A program made the position numbers and the translations under genes. Shown here piece after piece: positions 19,183-27,103 of a stretch of DNA of 53,343 nucleotides. The notes under the pieces were generated by a model that did not search any database, had not been told where the DNA came from, and saw only the letters and a list, made by a program, of their open reading frames with translations. Source of the DNA: Sphingomonas sp. A2-49 (GTDB lineage: Bacteria > Pseudomonadota > Alphaproteobacteria > Sphingomonadales > Sphingomonadaceae); NCBI RefSeq assembly GCF_025548555.1, contig NZ_JAJLPA010000025.1, positions 1 through 53,343 on the forward strand, in the 5' to 3' direction. The stretch's first letter is position 1; every line of letters begins with the position of its first letter.

Positions 19183-20511
19183 CTACGCCGCGGCGCGCAC
19201 CCGCTGCGCGCCAGCGAGCGACACCGGCCCGGCGGACAACAGGTCGACCGTCACCATGTCGCCGATCGCCGCATCGGTCATCAGGTGGACCGATTGCAGC
19301 CACGGCGACTTGCCGAGCATCTGGCCCGGCAGCTTTCCGCGCCGCTCGATCAGCACGTCGCAGGTGCGCCCGACGCTCGCCTGGTTGAACGCCTGCTGGT
19401 CGCGGCCCAGCGCCGCCTGCAGGCGTTGCAGCCGCTCGTCCATCACCGCGGCCGGCACCGCGCCCGCCATGTCGGCGGCGGGGGTACCGGCTCGGGGGCT
19501 GTATTTGAACGAATAGGCCTGCGCATAGCCGACCGCATCGACGAGCGCGATCGTCTCGGCGAATTCCGCCTCGGTCTCGCCGGGGAAGCCGACGATGAAA
19601 TCGCCCGACAGCGCGATATCGGGGCGCACCGCGCGCACCCGGTCGAGCAGGCGGAGATAGCCGTCGGTGGTGTGGCTGCGGTTCATCGCCTTCAGCACGC
19701 GGTCGCTGCCCGCCTGCACCGGCAGGTGCAGGAACGGCATCAGGCTCTCGACGTCGCCGTGCGCGTCGATCAGCCCCTGCGTCATGTCGTTGGGATGGCT
19801 GGTGGTATAGCGCAGCCGCGCGAGGCCGGGAATGCGGTCGAGCACCCGGATCAGGTCGTGCAGCCCGCGGTCGTCGTCGCTCCAGGCGTTGACGTTCTGG
19901 CCGAGCAGCGTGATCTCGCGCGCGCCGGCATCGACCAGCGCCTTCGCCTCGTCGACGATTCCCGCGAAGGGGCGGCTGACCTCCGCGCCGCGGGTGTAGG
20001 GTACGACGCAATAGGTGCAGAACTTGTCGCACCCTTCCTGCACGGTCAGGAATGCCGACGGCCCGACCCGGCGCCGCGCCGGCAGCGCGCCGAACTTCGA
20101 CAGCAGCGGCATGTCGGTGTCGCGGCTCGGCGTGCCGGCGGCGGCGCTCGCCACCAGCGCGGGCAGGTTGTGATAGGCCTGCGGACCGACGACCACGTCG
20201 ACCTTCGCGCGCGCGAAGATCTCGTCCCCCTCCGCCTGCGCGACGCAGCCGGCGACGGCGATCATCGGCGCCGCGCGATCGCCGAGCCGCGCGGCCTTGC
20301 GCAGCCGGCCGATGTCCGAATAGACCTTTTCGGTCGCCCGGTCGCGGATGTGGCAGGTGTTGAGCACGACGAGGTCGGCGGCATCCGGATCGGAGGTCGC
20401 GGTCATGCCGTCCGCCGCCATCAGCTCGGCCATGCGTTCGCCGTCATAGACGTTCATCTGGCAGCCGAACGACTTGACGTGAAAGGTTTTGGGTTTGTCC
20501 GCGGCGGTCAT
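19183..20511 (-). CDS. miaB: tRNA-2-methylthio-N6-dimethylallyladenosine synthase MiaB
   Basis: A 442-residue radical SAM methylthiotransferase that converts i6A37 to ms2i6A37. The N-terminal UPF0004 domain carries the auxiliary-cluster cysteines C17, C53 and C89. The radical SAM motif CDKFCTYC gives C161, C165 and C168. A TRAM domain closes the protein. ATG 20511 is chosen because it begins the conserved [20 protein letters not shown]; an upstream extension to 20547 has no support. It is the first minus-strand gene of the miaB-phoH-(vapBC)-ybeY-corC series. Confidence 0.96.
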   Translation of the reverse strand: MTAADKPKTFHVKSFGCQMNVYDGERMAELMAADGMTATSDPDAADLVVLNTCHIRDRATEKVYSDIGRLRKAARLGDRAAPMIAVAGCVAQAEGDEIFARAKVDVVVGPQAYHNLPALVASAAAGTPSRDTDMPLLSKFGALPARRRVGPSAFLTVQEGCDKFCTYCVVPYTRGAEVSRPFAGIVDEAKALVDAGAREITLLGQNVNAWSDDDRGLHDLIRVLDRIPGLARLRYTTSHPNDMTQGLIDAHGDVESLMPFLHLPVQAGSDRVLKAMNRSHTTDGYLRLLDRVRAVRPDIALSGDFIVGFPGETEAEFAETIALVDAVGYAQAYSFKYSPRAGTPAADMAGAVPAAVMDERLQRLQAALGRDQQAFNQASVGRTCDVLIERRGKLPGQMLGKSPWLQSVHLMTDAAIGDMVTVDLLSAGPVSLAGAQRVRAAA

Positions 20512-20646
20512 GCGCGGGGGCATACAGGATGCGACCGCCGCGTCCAAGCCTCGCAGCCGGTTCGCCCGGTCGGGCGTGGCGCGCGCGCGGCAGTCGTGTC
20601 ATGCTGTGTGCGACGGATCGGCGGGGGCAGGACGGCGCGGGCGACG

Positions 20647-21638
20647 GTGACGAGCGGGAAGGCGGGATTGGCCGGCCGGGGAACGGTCGGGGCCGCGACG
20701 ATCGGGGCGATGCTGGCCGTCGCGGCGGCGCAGCGCCTGCCGGACGGGGGGCCGGACATCGTCGTGACCGGTGGGGTTCCCGTCATGATCGCAGGACTGT
20801 GGCGGTTCCAGTCCGGTACCACGCTGGTAGATCCGATGCCCGGCATGCGCGCGGCGCGACCCGTTCGGGGCGAGGACTTCACGACATGCATCCGCGGCGC
20901 CGATACACGCGCGATCCTCGCTCAAATGATCGGCCGGGTGGCGGCGTTCGGCGGCGAGGGCCTGTGCACGGCGCTGCGCGTGTCGATCGATCGCGATCGG
21001 GTGAGCGGCAGTCGTCGGTGCCAGCTGGTCGCGGCGATGACGCCCGACGGCGACCTGGTCGGGCGGCATGTCGATACGCGGCTCCGCGCCACGATCACGC
21101 CGACGTCGCTCGCGGCGCGCTACACGTCCCATACCGTCGTCCGCGGCATCGCCGGGCCGAAAGCGCGGTGGCAGTTGCGCGTGACGCGCGTCGGCTCCTG
21201 CGAAGCGCCGTCGCCGCCGATCGCGACGCCGTCGATCACGCACAGCGAGGCCGCGACGCCGGAAGAGCCGTTCGAATTGGCGACGCCGTCGCTGGCGCCC
21301 GGCCCCGTTCCGACTGAGACTGAGACTGAGACTGAGACTGAGACTGCGACGGCCACGGCGACCCCCGGTCCGCCGAAGGCCGACGACATCGTCGTGATCG
21401 GGCGCAAGCTGCGTCGCCTGCGCCTGCATTATGCCAGCAGCGGCCGGGCGTTCCGCTGGTGCCATGCCGATGTGTCGAGCGGCGATGCGCGGCTCGACAC
21501 ATCGGCTGCGCGATCGTGCGCACCTGCGTACGGGCGGGTTTCGACGATCCGGCGTCCGCGCTCGCCTGTTTCCACCGGCGCGTCGACACGCTGGATCCGC
21601 CACCGCCGCCGCGGTCCCCGGCTGGCCAAAGGCGCTGA
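20647..21638 (+). CDS. DUF3617-like exported protein, apparently frameshifted
   Basis: The GTG at 20647 opens a signal-like N-terminus, followed by a DUF3617-type core with GLWRFQSGTTLVDPMPG, scattered cysteines and ATITPTSLAARYTSHTVV. A TE repeat (21312-21347) links this to a C-terminal module beginning DDIVVIGRKLRRLRLHY. The first frame carries that module through SSGDARLD at about 21498. From 21504 the continuation is in another frame, reading CAIVRTCVRAGFDDPASALA and stopping at 21636-21638; this completes the expected Cys-rich module. One base appears to be missing (or two gained) close to 21503, exactly where a perfect hairpin lies. Sequencing error, pseudogene and recoding are all possible. 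Confidence 0.55.
21312..21347 (+). repeat. Hexanucleotide tandem repeat GACTGA x5 plus GACTGC
   Basis: Five exact GACTGA units and one GACTGC. In frame it encodes alternating Thr-Glu followed by Thr-Ala, a flexible linker. Unit gain or loss would change linker length without shifting the frame. Confidence 0.9.
21469..21503. repeat. Perfect 12-bp inverted repeat at the frameshift site
   Basis: GATGTGTCGAGC (21469-21480) and GCTCGACACATC (21492-21503) with an 11-nt loop. The last arm base is the point after which the alternative frame becomes the sensible one. Confidence 0.85.
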
Positions 21639-21658
21639 AACCTGCAAGGCTCCGCGGC

Positions 21659-22471
21659 ATGCAAACGATCCGTACGATCCGACCGGCCCTGATCGCCGTC
21701 GCCGCCCTGTCCGTTCTCGCGGGCACCGCGCCTGCCCGCGCGCAGGAGGCCGCGCCCGACGCGCCGCGCCGCACGCGGATCGCGCTCGGGCCACAGGTGG
21801 TGCCGAGCTATCCCGGGTCCGATTCCTACAACATCCGGCCCTTCGTCGACGTCTCGCGCACCCGGGGCGATACGCCCTTCGCGTTCGAGGCGCCCGACGA
21901 AAGCACGGGGTTCGCGATCCGCAACGGCGGCCGGTTCCAGTTCGGCCCCGCGTTCGGGTTCGAGGGGCGGCGGCGCAGCCGCGACGTCGGCGGTGAGCTG
22001 CCCACCGTCGGCACCACGTTCGAAATCGGCGGGTTCGCGCAATATGCGCTGACCGATGCGTTCCGCGTCCGGGTCGAGGCGCGGCAGGGGCTGGGCGGAC
22101 ACAAGGGGCAGGTCGGCGTCGTCGGCGTCGACTATGTCCTGCGCGACGCCGATCGCTGGCTGTTCTCGATCGGGCCGCGGCTGACGCTGTCGAGCGCGCG
22201 CTACAACCGCGCCTATTTCGGCGTGTCGCCGGCGGATGCCGTCCGGTCCGGCCTGCCGGCGTTCAAGGCGGACGGCGGCGTGCAGGCGGCCGGGGCGACC
22301 GCGGGCGCGCTGCGCCAGCTGTCCCCGCACTGGGGCATCGCCGGCTACGCGAAATACGACCGTCTCGTCGCCGATCCCGGCCGGTCGCCGGTGGTCCGCG
22401 CGTTCGGGTCGCGTGACCAGCTGTCGGGCGGGGTGGCGCTCAGCTACACCTTCGGACCGGGGGTCCGGTGA
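21659..22471 (+). CDS. MipA/OmpV family outer-membrane protein
   Basis: A 270-residue protein with a Sec signal peptide (to about residue 29, APARAQ). The mature part follows the MipA/OmpV pattern: IALGPQVVPSYPGSDSYNIRPF near the start, FQFGPAFGFEGRRRS, the EARQGLGGHKGQVG strand, and a C-terminal GGVALSYTFGPGVR. MipA was first described as a scaffold for murein synthases and OmpV as a porin-like barrel; the actual role here is unknown. ATG 21659 begins 20 bp after the alternative stop of the preceding gene. The last 32 bp overlap plsC on the other strand. Confidence 0.9.
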   Translation: MQTIRTIRPALIAVAALSVLAGTAPARAQEAAPDAPRRTRIALGPQVVPSYPGSDSYNIRPFVDVSRTRGDTPFAFEAPDESTGFAIRNGGRFQFGPAFGFEGRRRSRDVGGELPTVGTTFEIGGFAQYALTDAFRVRVEARQGLGGHKGQVGVVGVDYVLRDADRWLFSIGPRLTLSSARYNRAYFGVSPADAVRSGLPAFKADGGVQAAGATAGALRQLSPHWGIAGYAKYDRLVADPGRSPVVRAFGSRDQLSGGVALSYTFGPGVR

Positions 22472-23183
22472 CCGCGGCGATCGCGGCGCGCGCCCGCGCC
22501 GCGATCGCCTTGCGGTTGCCCGCCATGGCCGGATCGAACGGGTCGAGCATGTGCAGCGTCACCGCGAACGTGCCGCGCCGGCGCAGCACGCGCAGCGCGT
22601 GGGCCCCGCCGGGTTCGTCGCCGACCCAGGCCAGCGTGTCGGTGGCATCGCCGTAATCGACGCCCACCGGCTGCACGCGCACGCCGGGCGGCGGCGGGTC
22701 GAGCGCGGCGAGCAGCGCGGCCTTGAACGGCAGCAGCGTCCGGCCGTCGCCCGTCGTGCCTTCCGGAAAGATCGTCACGCCGCCGCCCGCGCCGATCGCA
22801 TCGCGCAGCCGTGCGATCTGCGCCGCCACCTGCAACCGGTCCTCGCGCGTCACGAATATGGTCCGGTTGAGCGTACACAGCCAGCCGACCAGCGGCACGC
22901 CGCGCAATTCGCCTTTGGCGACGAAGGCGCTGCCGCTCGCACCGGCGATCGCGAGGATGTCGATCCAGCTCAGGTGGTTGCTCAGGAACACGACGTCGCG
23001 GCGCAGCGGCGTGCCGATCACGCGCACCCGCGCGCCGACGATCCTTGCCACGCCGCCCAGAAACCGCCGCGGCCAGGGGGAGGGGGCCCGTACCGCCCGC
23101 CACGCGCCGTGCAGCAGCAGCGCGCCCGCCAGCGCCAGGACGAGCAACACCAGCCGCCGTGCGAGCCGCAGGTTGGCGATCAT
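22440..23183 (-). CDS. Lysophospholipid acyltransferase (PlsC type)
   Basis: A 247-residue membrane-associated 1-acyl-glycerol-3-phosphate acyltransferase-like protein. The catalytic NHLSWID motif gives H70 and D75, and FPEGTT is at 139-144. One or two N-terminal hydrophobic helices anchor it (residues 10-28). It overlaps the 3' end of the mipA gene tail to tail. It follows fur by 16 bp on the same strand and belongs to the tsaB-rimI-fur-plsC series. Confidence 0.92.
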   Translation of the reverse strand: MIANLRLARRLVLLVLALAGALLLHGAWRAVRAPSPWPRRFLGGVARIVGARVRVIGTPLRRDVVFLSNHLSWIDILAIAGASGSAFVAKGELRGVPLVGWLCTLNRTIFVTREDRLQVAAQIARLRDAIGAGGGVTIFPEGTTGDGRTLLPFKAALLAALDPPPPGVRVQPVGVDYGDATDTLAWVGDEPGGAHALRVLRRRGTFAVTLHMLDPFDPAMAGNRKAIAARARAAIAAVTGPPVRRCS

Positions 23184-23199
23184 CCCTGCCGACCCGGCG

Positions 23200-23622
23200 T
23201 CAGGCCTTGCGGTCGAGGCTGACGCCGTACAATTCCATGCGATGGTCGACGAGGCGGAAGCCGAGCTTCTCGGCGATCGCCTTTTGCAATTGCTCGAGTT
23301 CGGGATCGACGAATTCGATGACCTTGCCCGTCTCCACGTCGATCAGGTGGTCGTGATGCGCCTCGGGCGAGGGTTCGTAGCGCGCGCGGCCGTCGCCGAA
23401 GTCGTGGCGGTCGAGGATGCCCGCCTCCTCGAACAGGCGCACGGTGCGATAGACGGTCGCGATCGAAATGCCCGGATCGATCGCCGAGGCACGCTCGTAG
23501 ACCTTCTCGACGTCGGGATGATCCTCCGCCTCGGACAGCACGCGGGCGATGACGCGCCGCTGTTCGGTGATGCGCAGGCCCTTCTGGTTGCACAGGGCTT
23601 CGAGGTCGATCTTGCGAGGCAT
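23200..23622 (-). CDS. fur: Fur family transcriptional regulator
   Basis: A 140-residue regulator starting MPRKIDLEALCNQKGLRITE; the GTG at 23640 would add six residues and is less likely. The winged helix (ISIATVYRTVRLFEEAGIL) and the dimerisation domain with AHHDHLIDVETGKVIEF are classic Fur. It lacks the CxxC pair of gamma-proteobacterial Fur, as alphaproteobacterial Fur/Mur proteins often do, so iron or manganese could be the signal. A 6-bp inverted repeat lies upstream. Confidence 0.93.
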   Translation of the reverse strand: MPRKIDLEALCNQKGLRITEQRRVIARVLSEAEDHPDVEKVYERASAIDPGISIATVYRTVRLFEEAGILDRHDFGDGRARYEPSPEAHHDHLIDVETGKVIEFVDPELEQLQKAIAEKLGFRLVDHRMELYGVSLDRKA

Positions 23623-23648
23623 GTGCGCAATGTAGTGCACGCGGCTTG

Positions 23649-23674
23649 TTGCGAAAAGCGATACCGACTCGCAA
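23649..23674 (-). promoter_or_regulatory. Inverted repeat in the rimI-fur spacer, possible operator
   Basis: TTGCGA and TCGCAA separated by 14 bp (26 bp in total) lie 27 bp before the fur ATG, in an AT-richer segment than its surroundings. It is placed like an autoregulatory site. Confidence 0.35.
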
Positions 23675-23691
23675 TAACCGGCGGCGCCGTC

Positions 23692-24159
23692 CTAAACGCC
23701 GCGACGGTAGGTATGCGCGTCGAACGACTGGCCGGTCTTGCCCCGGTAATAGCCGCGCCGCTCGCCGACCTTGGCGAAGCCCTGCGCGACGTAGAGCGCG
23801 ACCGCGTCGTTGCCCGCGCGCACCTCGAGATGCAGGTCGGTGACGCCCGCCACCCCCGCATCGGCGATCACGCCGCGCAGCAGCGCGGTGGCGACGCCGC
23901 GGCGGCGGTAGGCGGGGTCGACCGCTAGCAGCAGCAGCTCGGCTTCGTCCGCGACGCTGCGGACCATCGCGAAGCCCGCGGGCGCGTCGTCGACGAAGGC
24001 GAGCGTCAGCCGTACGCCGGGCATCGCGATCACGCCCAGGCACTGGTTGCGCGTCCAGGCTTCGCCATAGCGCGGGTCGAAGGCCGCGATCATCAGCGTG
24101 TCGACCAGCGCGACATCGCGCGCATCGCCGGCCCGCAACAGGATCTGCCGCGTCGCCAT
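23692..24159 (-). CDS. rimI: Ribosomal-protein-alanine N-acetyltransferase (RimI-like)
   Basis: A 155-residue GNAT enzyme with acetyl-CoA loop RRRGVATALLRGVI (residues 86-99) and the C-terminal ALYVAQGFAKVGERRGYY signature of RimI. It acetylates the N-terminus of ribosomal protein S18 in E. coli. The ATG overlaps the tsaB stop by one base (TGATG). The tsaB-rimI pairing is widespread and supports the call. The long frame continuing to 25350 is antisense noise and is ignored. Confidence 0.9.
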   Translation of the reverse strand: MATRQILLRAGDARDVALVDTLMIAAFDPRYGEAWTRNQCLGVIAMPGVRLTLAFVDDAPAGFAMVRSVADEAELLLLAVDPAYRRRGVATALLRGVIADAGVAGVTDLHLEVRAGNDAVALYVAQGFAKVGERRGYYRGKTGQSFDAHTYRRGV

Positions 24160-24812
24160 CAGGCCGCCGCCACCGCCACGGGGGTCCGGCCGCCCGGCAG
24201 CTTGGCGTCGGGCGCGCGGCCGTAGATCGGCCGCGGCGGCAGCGTGGCGAGGTCGGCGGGCAACAGCAGCACGTCGGCGGCATCGGGCAGGGAAGGGGTG
24301 CCCGGCAGGTCGGGGTCGACCTGGTGCAGCCAGCGCACGCCGTTGCCGACCGGATGGCGCCCGCCGAGTGCGGCGATGGCGGCATCCGGCGCGCGCGACG
24401 CCAGCGCGTCGAGCGGACGCGGACCGGGGGCGAACGACTGCATGAACACCTCGCCGTGGCCGCCTTCCAGCATGGCCGCGACCTCGCCGGTCCGTCCCGC
24501 CGCGAAGGCCGCCGCCGCGATCAGCGACAGGCTGGAATAGCCGCGCACCCGTGCATCCCAGCCGAGCGCGAGCCCGAGCGCGGCGGCGATGCCGACACGC
24601 AGCCCGGTGAAGCTGCCGGGGCCGACGTCGACCAGGATGTGCGCGGCCCGGCCGCCGTCGGGCAGGGCGGCGATCATCGGCAGCAGCTGTTCGGCGTGGC
24701 CGCGGCCCACCTCCCGGTGCGATGCCGCGATCACGACGCCGTCGGCGATCAGCGCGACCGAACAGGCCGCGGTCGCGGTGTCGATGACGAGGGTGCGGGC
24801 GGTATGGGGCAT
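24159..24812 (-). CDS. tsaB: tRNA threonylcarbamoyladenosine biosynthesis protein TsaB
   Basis: A 217-residue member of the ASKHA fold (Kae1/TsaD-like, catalytically inactive). TLVIDTATAACSVAL opens the protein, and DVGPGSFTGLRVGI (about residues 62-75) is the hallmark of TsaB. It acts with TsaC/D/E to make t6A37. ATG 24812 is preferred over 24851 because it starts the conserved MPHTARTLVIDTA. It is translationally coupled to rimI. Confidence 0.94.
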   Translation of the reverse strand: MPHTARTLVIDTATAACSVALIADGVVIAASHREVGRGHAEQLLPMIAALPDGGRAAHILVDVGPGSFTGLRVGIAAALGLALGWDARVRGYSSLSLIAAAAFAAGRTGEVAAMLEGGHGEVFMQSFAPGPRPLDALASRAPDAAIAALGGRHPVGNGVRWLHQVDPDLPGTPSLPDAADVLLLPADLATLPPRPIYGRAPDAKLPGGRTPVAVAAA

Positions 24813-24878
24813 CGGCGGGTCCGCTTTGCGATACGTCGCCGCGGGACACAAGCGCCTGTGATTCCCGCGCGCGTCGCC

Positions 24879-25472
24879 TCAGGCGATCGTGTTGAACATC
24901 TCGAACGCCGGCCGCGGCAGGCGGTCGAAGACCGTCGCGGGGTCGCCATAGCCCAGCGTCGAGATGAAGTTGCTGCGGACCCCCGGCTGGTCGGCGAAGA
25001 ACGCCTTGTCCACCGCCGCCTGGTCGAACCCCGACATCGGACCGGTATCGAGCCCGAGTGCGCGCGCCGCGACGATGAAATAGGCACCCTGCAACGTCGA
25101 GTTGCGGAATGCGGATGCCTCGCGCAGTTCGGTGTTGCCGTCGAACCAGGCCTTGGCATTGGTATGCGGGAACAGCATCGGCAGATGTTCGTGGAATTCC
25201 ACGTCCATCGCGATGATGACGCTGACCGGCGCGTTCAGGATCTTGGGCTGGTTCTGGGCGGAGGTGCAGGCGGCGAGCCGCGCCCTGGCCTCGTCGCTGA
25301 CGCACCAGACGAGGCGCGCGGGCAATTGGTTGGCGCTGGTCGGACCCCATTTCATCAGGTCCCAGATCGCGTGCAGCTGCGCCTCGCTTACCGGCTGGTC
25401 GGTATAGCCGTTGTAGCTGCGCGCTTCGCGGAAGATGCGGTCCAGCGCGATATCGTCGAGCACCTGCGCCAT
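24879..25472 (-). CDS. Malonic semialdehyde reductase / nitroreductase family (RutE-like)
   Basis: A 197-residue FMN-dependent nitroreductase fold. The pattern EARSYNGYTDQPVSEAQL, MKWGPTSANQLPARLVWC and the late DTGPMSGFDQAAVDKAFFA matches the RutE/HadB subgroup (3-hydroxypropionate from malonic semialdehyde). No other rut gene is present, so uracil catabolism cannot be inferred; a general quinone or nitro reductase is an alternative. It lies one base after the nifU-like gene stop. Confidence 0.85.
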   Translation of the reverse strand: MAQVLDDIALDRIFREARSYNGYTDQPVSEAQLHAIWDLMKWGPTSANQLPARLVWCVSDEARARLAACTSAQNQPKILNAPVSVIIAMDVEFHEHLPMLFPHTNAKAWFDGNTELREASAFRNSTLQGAYFIVAARALGLDTGPMSGFDQAAVDKAFFADQPGVRSNFISTLGYGDPATVFDRLPRPAFEMFNTIA

Positions 25473-25473
25473 A

Positions 25474-26049
25474 TCAGACGGCCTTCACTTCGGTGACTTC
25501 GGGGACATAATATTTCAGCAGCTGCTCGATGCCGCTCTTCAGCGTCGCGCTCGACGAGGGGCAGCCGGCGCAGGCGCCCTGCATGGCGAGATAGACCTTG
25601 CCCTTGTCGAAGCCGCGATAGACGATGTCGCCACCGTCGTTGGCGACCGCCGGGCGGACGCGCGTGTCGATCAGCTCGCGGATCTGCGCGATCACGTCCG
25701 CATCGGCGGGATCGTCGGTCGCGACCGGTTCGTCGGCGCCCGGCACGCTGAACCCGGCGGACCCCTGGCGGAACAGCGGCATGTTCGCCGCGAAATGGTC
25801 GAGCAGGATCGCCAGCACGTCGGGCTTCAGGCCGTGCCATTCGACGCCGGGTGCGGCGGTCACCGACACGAAGTCGCGGCCGAAGAACACGCCGGTCACG
25901 TCGCCGAGCGCGAACAGCATCTCGGCGAGCGGGCTGGCCTCCGCCTCTTCCGGGGTCGCGAAGTCGCGGGTGCCGGCGTCCATGACGGTGCGACCCGGCA
26001 GGAATTTCAGCGTCGCCGGATTGGGCGTGGTTTCGGTCTCGATCAACAT
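25474..26049 (-). CDS. NifU family Fe-S scaffold/carrier (NfuA-like)
   Basis: A 191-residue protein starting MLIETETTPNPATLKFLPG; the ATG 9 bp upstream (26058) is possible. The N-terminal NFU_N domain is followed by the NifU domain with GGDIVYRGFDKGKVYLAMQGACAGC, where the CxxC binds a [4Fe-4S] cluster between subunits. It delivers clusters to apo-proteins. It may serve the downstream radical SAM and Fe-S enzymes such as MiaB, and complement the suf operon at 35.5 kb. Confidence 0.93.
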   Translation of the reverse strand: MLIETETTPNPATLKFLPGRTVMDAGTRDFATPEEAEASPLAEMLFALGDVTGVFFGRDFVSVTAAPGVEWHGLKPDVLAILLDHFAANMPLFRQGSAGFSVPGADEPVATDDPADADVIAQIRELIDTRVRPAVANDGGDIVYRGFDKGKVYLAMQGACAGCPSSSATLKSGIEQLLKYYVPEVTEVKAV

Positions 26050-26136
26050 AGCCGCCATGTGGCGCGTGGCGGCCGGGGGATCAAGCGCCCCGGGGGAAAG
26101 GGTTTGTTTCGCCCCGTCAACGCCACGCGGGCGCGG

Positions 26137-26949
26137 TCACGCCTCCAGCCCCCGGGTCGCGGCGTTCCACGTCGCGATATTGGCGCGCGCGTCCTGCACG
26201 AATGCGGACCGGCGGACGAGGCCGAGGAACAGGTCGGCGAACCATTTCCCCGGGTTGCGCAGCGGCCGCTCGAACTGGACGAGCAGCACCACGCGGGTGC
26301 CGCCCGTGTCGTTCCACACCTCGTGGTCGTAGGTGTCGTCGAACACCAGCGTCTCGCCCTCTGCCCAGCGAACGACGCGGTCGGCGACGCGCATGCGGAC
26401 GTCGCCGTCGCGCGGCACGATCAGCGCGAGGTGACAGGTGACGAGCCCCTTGGTCACCCCGCGGTGCGCAGGGATGTGCGATCCGGGCGCGAGGATCGAG
26501 AAGAAGGCGCTGTTGAGTCCCGGAATCCGCTCGACCAGCGCGCGCGTCCGCGGGCAGCGCGCGAGGTTGTCGTCGATCGGATAGCCATAGCCCCACAGGA
26601 AGAACGAGCGCCATTTGCCGACCTCCGCGATGGCGCGATGGTCTGGAGAAATGGTGGCGAGGCTGGGGGCGCCGTCGAGCGCGGCCGCCACCGCCTCGTC
26701 GCGGATCGTGCGCCAATGGTCGCGCAGCATCGCGGTCCAGGCGAAGTCGCGCACGTCGAGCACCGGATCGTTGGCGATCAGCGAGGACGAGGCGATCAGC
26801 CGGTCGCACACCCCGCGCAGCCGCTTGCCGAGGCGGACCGCCAGCGGCCGCCCCGGCTCGGCGCGCAACGGCGGCGCGGCGGCGGCTGCGGCGCCGTCGC
26901 CCGATTGCGGCCACATTGCGGGGGCCGTGTCCCTGATCCCAACCGTCAT
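26137..26949 (-). CDS. Aspartyl/asparaginyl beta-hydroxylase domain protein (LpxO-like)
   Basis: ATG 26949 gives 270 residues. The 2-oxoglutarate/Fe(II) double-stranded beta-helix is recognised from the NSAFFSILAPGSHIPAHRG segment, TCHLALIVPRDGDVRMRV, and the distal FDDTYDHEVWNDTGGTRVVL histidine loop. Bacterial homologues hydroxylate lipid A acyl chains (LpxO) or protein side chains. In a genome with sphingolipid genes the lipid substrate could be a 2-hydroxy acyl group of glycosphingolipid, but this is inference. It is divergent from the M16 peptidase. Confidence 0.87.
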   Translation of the reverse strand: MTVGIRDTAPAMWPQSGDGAAAAAAPPLRAEPGRPLAVRLGKRLRGVCDRLIASSSLIANDPVLDVRDFAWTAMLRDHWRTIRDEAVAAALDGAPSLATISPDHRAIAEVGKWRSFFLWGYGYPIDDNLARCPRTRALVERIPGLNSAFFSILAPGSHIPAHRGVTKGLVTCHLALIVPRDGDVRMRVADRVVRWAEGETLVFDDTYDHEVWNDTGGTRVVLLVQFERPLRNPGKWFADLFLGLVRRSAFVQDARANIATWNAATRGLEA

Positions 26950-27103
26950 CGTCACACCATCATCGAGTCGTGCCGGCGCCTCGCGCACGGGCCGCTGCCA
27001 TGGCCGTTGGGCTAGGCGCAGGCTGGGGCGAAATGATGACCGAAACGAGGGCGATGTGGACACGCGCTGGCGGCGGCGGGCGGCAGGCGCTACAGGGCGA
27101 CGC

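Noticed and set aside
21312..21347. Hexamer repeats as CRISPR or attachment site
   Set aside because: They are contiguous, coding and without spacers, so a simple microsatellite explains them.
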